From NCBI GenBank assembly GCA_905233995.1, contig CAJOGF010000007.1:1-36387 (forward strand): 36,387 nucleotides of DNA. The letters are read 5' to 3'. The notes beneath the pieces were generated by a model. That model was not told the origin of the DNA and made no database searches. It saw nothing but the letters and a program-made list of their open reading frames with translations. Source of the DNA: an uncultured Bacteroidales bacterium. GTDB lineage: Bacteria; Bacteroidota; Bacteroidia; Bacteroidales; UBA3824. Positions 33,575 to 36,387 of this stretch are shown in pieces (the first letter of the stretch is position 1; the number at the start of each line of letters is the position of its first letter). The position numbers and the translations under genes are program-made.

Positions 33575-34294
33575 CTATCTATCAGCGAAATCTTGAACAC
33601 AATTATATTTCCAAGTTTTGTGCTGACGAATTGCAACACCAATTACGTTGTATTTATCGCTTAAAATAGTATTTCTATGTCCCGGAGGTGTAAGTCCGTC
33701 ATCAACAAGAAGTTGCATAACAATTTCAATTGGTTTGGAAAATCCGTAACTACAATTTTCAGCGATTTTCATAGCATTAGGATTTGCTTTCCAAAGCCTA
33801 TCAGACATACTTCTGCCGTCAGTTGAATTATGCCCTGTGTTACCAGAATTACCCATATCTTCAGCATGAGAGGCCGCTGAATTACAAAACGCCTGCAACG
33901 GTTTTAAGGCTTGAACACCCTTTGTTTTTTCAAGGTCTGAAAAAAGAGATTTTATCGCATCACTTGATTTTCCATTCAAGAAAGGCTCTGCATACCCCTT
34001 TCTAAAACGGCTTCCATCATAACGAGCAAGATTACACAAAAGAATAACCTGTTTTTCATCATCAGAAAGGTAGTCAACATTTGCCGCTGTATTCAACGAA
34101 GATATTTCTTCACTCGAAAACACACTATTATCAACAGTTGAATTATTTTTCTTTTCATCATCAGTTTGTTTTTCATCTGTTTGCTCCTGAGAATTATTTT
34201 CGGTTGTGTCAGAAGTTTCATCACAAGAAGAAAACAAAAACAACGACCCAAATGTCAACAAAACTGATAATATACAAAAATAAAATACCCTCAT
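33575..34294 (-). CDS. CAP (SCP/PR1) domain lipoprotein
   Basis: This 239-residue exported protein has a hydrophobic leader ending in the lipobox FSSC (Cys24), then about 35 residues of Asp/Glu/Asn/Thr-rich linker (25-60). The CAP domain occupies about 75-239. It keeps the four cavity residues of CAP proteins: His in SAASHAEDMG, Glu in IAENCSYG, His in TPPGHRNTIL, and a His in GNTGHNSTDG. Bacterial CAP proteins are extracytoplasmic; some bind sterols or lipids, or have debated protease activity. No partner is evident. The linker should hold the domain away from the membrane. Confidence 0.88.
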   Translation of the reverse strand: MRVFYFCILSVLLTFGSLFLFSSCDETSDTTENNSQEQTDEKQTDDEKKNNSTVDNSVFSSEEISSLNTAANVDYLSDDEKQVILLCNLARYDGSRFRKGYAEPFLNGKSSDAIKSLFSDLEKTKGVQALKPLQAFCNSAASHAEDMGNSGNTGHNSTDGRSMSDRLWKANPNAMKIAENCSYGFSKPIEIVMQLLVDDGLTPPGHRNTILSDKYNVIGVAIRQHKTWKYNCVQDFADR

Positions 34295-34371
34295 ACCCTT
34301 TCTGATTAAAAAGATAAAACACCTAAATTAAAATGGATTACAATAAGTTTTTTTCTCTTAAAGATTATCCG

Positions 34372-34755
34372 CTATTCGGATATTTCAACCATTTTAAAAG
34401 GTATTTTCAAAATTGACTGATAATCCTCACCAGCCTCCAACATATCCTCGTCGTCTTCTTCGTAGTACCAATTGATGACAACTTCTGTTTTATTTTTGCT
34501 ATGCAAATTTTCCAACTTTTTAAACACATCAAGAATACACTTGGAAGAACTCGTATTAAAGTATTCCAACTGAATAACCACATTTACAACTCCTGTTGCA
34601 ATGTCAGCATACTTATCAAGCCATTCCACCAAAGGCTTATAAAATTCTATAGAATTTTCAGGGATTGAACGTCCCTTTATTTCTATCTGTCCGGTTTTTG
34701 CATCAAACGAAACAGCCGGAGTTTTGGGTGTGCCTTCTATATTTATTGAATCCAT
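34372..34755 (-). CDS. SiaC family regulatory phosphoprotein (DUF1987), paralogue 2
   Basis: This 127-residue SiaC-like protein is encoded 33 bp downstream of siaB. The pattern TPAVSFDAKTGQIEIKGRSI, FYKPLVEWLDKY and QLEYFNTSSSKC is canonical for the family. Thr68 falls in the N-T-S-S-S-K motif, the site phosphorylated by SiaB in the Pseudomonas system (established knowledge of the family). In Pseudomonas the unphosphorylated form activates the diguanylate cyclase SiaD; no GGDEF protein is in this window, so the output here is unknown. Direct pairing with siaB makes this the likely true substrate, more than the copy at 26147-26524. Confidence 0.87.
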   Translation of the reverse strand: MDSINIEGTPKTPAVSFDAKTGQIEIKGRSIPENSIEFYKPLVEWLDKYADIATGVVNVVIQLEYFNTSSSKCILDVFKKLENLHSKNKTEVVINWYYEEDDEDMLEAGEDYQSILKIPFKMVEISE

Positions 34756-34788
34756 TTTTATTTTTTTTATAGTCTCTAACGTTATTTT

Positions 34789-35349
34789 TTAAATATGTAT
34801 TTCAAGTACAAAAAAACTATAACTTTCGTTATATTTGATAAAGTCATAACCGAGTTTTTGACCTGAAATTCGTGCCATTTCTATAAAACCAAGTCCGCCG
34901 CCACCTTTTGAAGAAAATTCATCGTTGTTCAAAACTCTTTTGTACAATTCTTTAAGTTCAGAAACAGAAAGAAAATTAAGTTGCTCTATTCTATCACGCA
35001 AAAACTGCACATACTTAGTTGAAACAAAATTTCCTGAAGTAATCTTGTAAGAGCCTTTTCCCTCCTTTATAAGAGAACAAAAAGCATAACGACAATTCTC
35101 TGGCAAACAGATTTTGTCCAAATAATCTTTAGGCGGAATTTCCAAGTGATGAAACAAATTTTGTAAGGCTTCAACCAAAATGTTGTAAACCTTTCTTATC
35201 ACTTTAGCAAGTTCACCCGATTGTAAAAGCGAACTTTCAACCTTACTCAAATACTCAGTAATAAGGTCGGAATCTATCTCCCCCTCATGCGTTGCCACAA
35301 GGTCTCCCTTCTTGCTCTTTTCATAAAGGCTATGTATATCCGCTTTCAT
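34789..35349 (-). CDS. siaB: SiaB family protein kinase
   Basis: This 186-residue kinase has a divergent GHKL-type ATP-binding fold, as in anti-sigma factor kinases. The N-box is Glu60-Asn64 (EALQNLFHH), and the G-box is in KGGGGLGFIEMARISG (148-163). It would phosphorylate SiaC on serine or threonine. The frame is open upstream to a GTG at 35397, but that codon overlaps the -7 element (35397-35404). The ATG at 35349 gives the family-length protein. siaC follows at once, and the phosphatase (SiaA, PP2C) is not in the window. Confidence 0.85.
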   Translation of the reverse strand: MKADIHSLYEKSKKGDLVATHEGEIDSDLITEYLSKVESSLLQSGELAKVIRKVYNILVEALQNLFHHLEIPPKDYLDKICLPENCRYAFCSLIKEGKGSYKITSGNFVSTKYVQFLRDRIEQLNFLSVSELKELYKRVLNNDEFSSKGGGGLGFIEMARISGQKLGYDFIKYNESYSFFVLEIHI

Positions 35350-35396
35350 ATTTGGATAAAAATTGGTTAAAAAATAAATTGCATTTTTCTTTTGCA

Positions 35397-35404
35397 CAAA
35401 AATA
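35397..35404 (-). promoter_or_regulatory. -7 promoter element of siaB-siaC
   Basis: TATTTTTG on the minus strand matches TAnnTTTG, 48 bp upstream of the siaB ATG. Its position excludes the GTG at 35397 as a start. Confidence 0.5.
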
Positions 35405-35467
35405 ATGATATATTTTTAAAATGTGCAATTTTTTTTAGAAAATATTTAAATTTTTTTCCAAAAAAAA

Positions 35468-36387
35468 TTAATATCTCGCTAACACCCAAACAGATTTGTT
35501 GTTTTTGATTTCTATTTCTTTTTGAGGTTTTATTCCCAAAACTTTTTCCAAATTATTGTTTTCAGAAACAATCCAATTTTTTGAGGTTTTGAAAGTTTTT
35601 TTGGAAAGAGAAGAAAGCATAGCAACATTTTGTTTATATTCTTCCTGTTTGAAAGAATCCAAATGAGGTGCAACTGTTAATGCTGTTGTTTGCCCCGAAG
35701 GTAATTCAATATCGGTATAATCACCTCTAATAATATCAATATACTTATCAAGCATTGCCTTTTTGATATTTTGATTTGCAGCCTTAACATCATGTTCGTC
35801 AGCCTCATAACCAATCAATTTGAAGGCAAATTCGCCATTGTGCTTAATTCTAATTTTTGCTGACGACTTAATATCCTGCCACATTTCAGAATCAAAGTCT
35901 CTCCAAGAGAAGAAACCAAAATTTTCTCTACAAACCTGAGCAGGAATATTATATGCAAACATTGAGGCCTCAATCAACATAATACCACCTTTTGAAAGAG
36001 GGTCTATAAAATTGGTATCAGCCTTAAATCCTGTTAATTGAACCAAACCAGCCGAAAATACCTCGTCAAATACATTAAAAGAAGAATTTGAAACCTTATA
36101 GCCTCTACGAGAAAGACTTTCACCTGAAGAATCAAGCAAAAATTTGCAATTATTTTCTTTACTAATCTCAACCACAATCACAACCGAAGGATTTGCATTG
36201 TCATGAGGAGGCGTTTTTCGAGATTTTTCGTTAAAATACTCAAGAATGATTTTAGTCAAAGAGTCCTTAATTTCTTGATCAGAGCCAAGTAGCGGAGATT
36301 TTGAGGACACTTCAATTCTGAAACTTGTGTAAATATGCAGAATTGTGCTCCACCTATAAGCACTGAATTGAGTGAAGAACTCCTCTG
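35468..36387 (-). CDS. RlmL-like class I RNA methyltransferase, degenerate, partial
   Basis: The frame runs open from the window edge to 35468 (about 305 codons); the N-terminal THUMP part is outside. Numbering below counts from the GTG at 36310, which is probably not the start. The order of blocks is that of RlmL/UPF0020 23S rRNA guanine-N2 methyltransferases: FLLDSSGESLSRRGYKV (57-73), AGLVQLTGF, the motif I region (103-114), FGFFSWRDFDSEMW, GYEADEHDVKAANQNI, and the C-terminal VLGIKPQKEIEIKN. Key residues are lost, however. The family pattern D-P-x-C-G-[ST]-G-x-x-x-[LI]-E reads DPLSKGGIMLIE, and the catalytic N-P-P-Y reads VAPH (213-216). The frame is otherwise intact, so this looks like a paralogue that has lost catalysis. 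Confidence 0.75.
   Translation of the reverse strand, partial: EEFFTQFSAYRWSTILHIYTSFRIEVSSKSPLLGSDQEIKDSLTKIILEYFNEKSRKTPPHDNANPSVVIVVEISKENNCKFLLDSSGESLSRRGYKVSNSSFNVFDEVFSAGLVQLTGFKADTNFIDPLSKGGIMLIEASMFAYNIPAQVCRENFGFFSWRDFDSEMWQDIKSSAKIRIKHNGEFAFKLIGYEADEHDVKAANQNIKKAMLDKYIDIIRGDYTDIELPSGQTTALTVAPHLDSFKQEEYKQNVAMLSSLSKKTFKTSKNWIVSENNNLEKVLGIKPQKEIEIKNNKSVWVLARY

Noticed and set aside
34355..34385. Small hairpin (ATCCG/CGGAT) at the end of siaC paralogue 2 as a terminator
   Set aside because: The stem is only 5 bp, includes the stop codon region, and has no T tract directly after it on the minus strand.
1..36387. CRISPR array, restriction-modification, toxin-antitoxin or insertion sequence
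   Set aside because: No regularly spaced repeats, cas genes, transposases, restriction enzymes or toxin-antitoxin pairs were seen; the only element-like structure is the palindrome at 3902-4001.

Overview
The window looks like a chromosomal segment of a low-GC member of the Bacteroidota, most like the order Bacteroidales. Three things suggest this. Many genes carry a TAnnTTTG -7 promoter element in place of a sigma70-type -10. The families present are typical of the phylum: DUF3822 beside RsmD, a multi-repeat DUF349 protein next to YidC, a PorT-like outer-membrane barrel, and SiaB/SiaC proteins. Secreted proteins carry lipoprotein signals. Coding density is high, and most genes are housekeeping. 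There is no phage, integron or CRISPR array. This identification is inference from motifs; no database was searched.

Layout. 1-651: 3' end of RNase P RNA, then ridA. 644-2237 (minus): a small unknown ORF behind a lipoprotein serpin gene split by a one-base frameshift. 2349-3763: pgi with a strong terminator. 3764-4075: the only gene-free stretch over 300 bp. It holds an 80-bp palindromic element bounded by perfect 10-bp direct repeats, lying upstream of both divergent promoters. 4076-5761: nudC-xerD. 5828-7197 (minus): rsmD and DUF3822. 7349-7987 (minus): a pseudopilin-like protein. 8126-9535: RecD-like helicase. 9627-16054: tRNA-Arg(UCU), a Tsp/Prc protease, pyk-fmt, tRNA-Glu(CUC), and a polysaccharide flippase. 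16130-19785: dnaX-recF and a flavodoxin/ferredoxin fusion. 19795-21533: an unknown lipoprotein, divergent from a LuxR-type regulator with a degenerate receiver domain. 21596-26092 (minus): DUF349-yidC-outer-membrane barrel. 26147-26524: first SiaC-like protein. 26587-31078 (minus): a large ABCG-like exporter, a lipoprotein and a short-chain dehydrogenase, probably one operon. 31209-32078: sucD. 32179-33567: a neurotransmitter:sodium symporter family transporter. 33575-34294: a CAP-domain lipoprotein. 34372-35349: siaC and siaB. 35468 to the edge: the 3' part of an RlmL-like RNA methyltransferase whose SAM-binding and catalytic motifs have both decayed.

How the genes work together. dnaX-recF serves replication and repair, with xerD and the RecD-like helicase as other DNA-processing genes. 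DUF349-yidC links to membrane-protein insertion. pgi, pyk and sucD are central metabolism. SiaB/SiaC is a serine/threonine partner-switch module, with one kinase and two possible substrates in the window.

Points most worth a second look are the split serpin, the MITE-like palindrome, the catalytically degraded RlmL homologue beside siaB/siaC, the second SiaC with a serine at the phospho-site, and the receiver domain without an aspartate. I found no clear multi-gene defence or biosynthetic system that is new.
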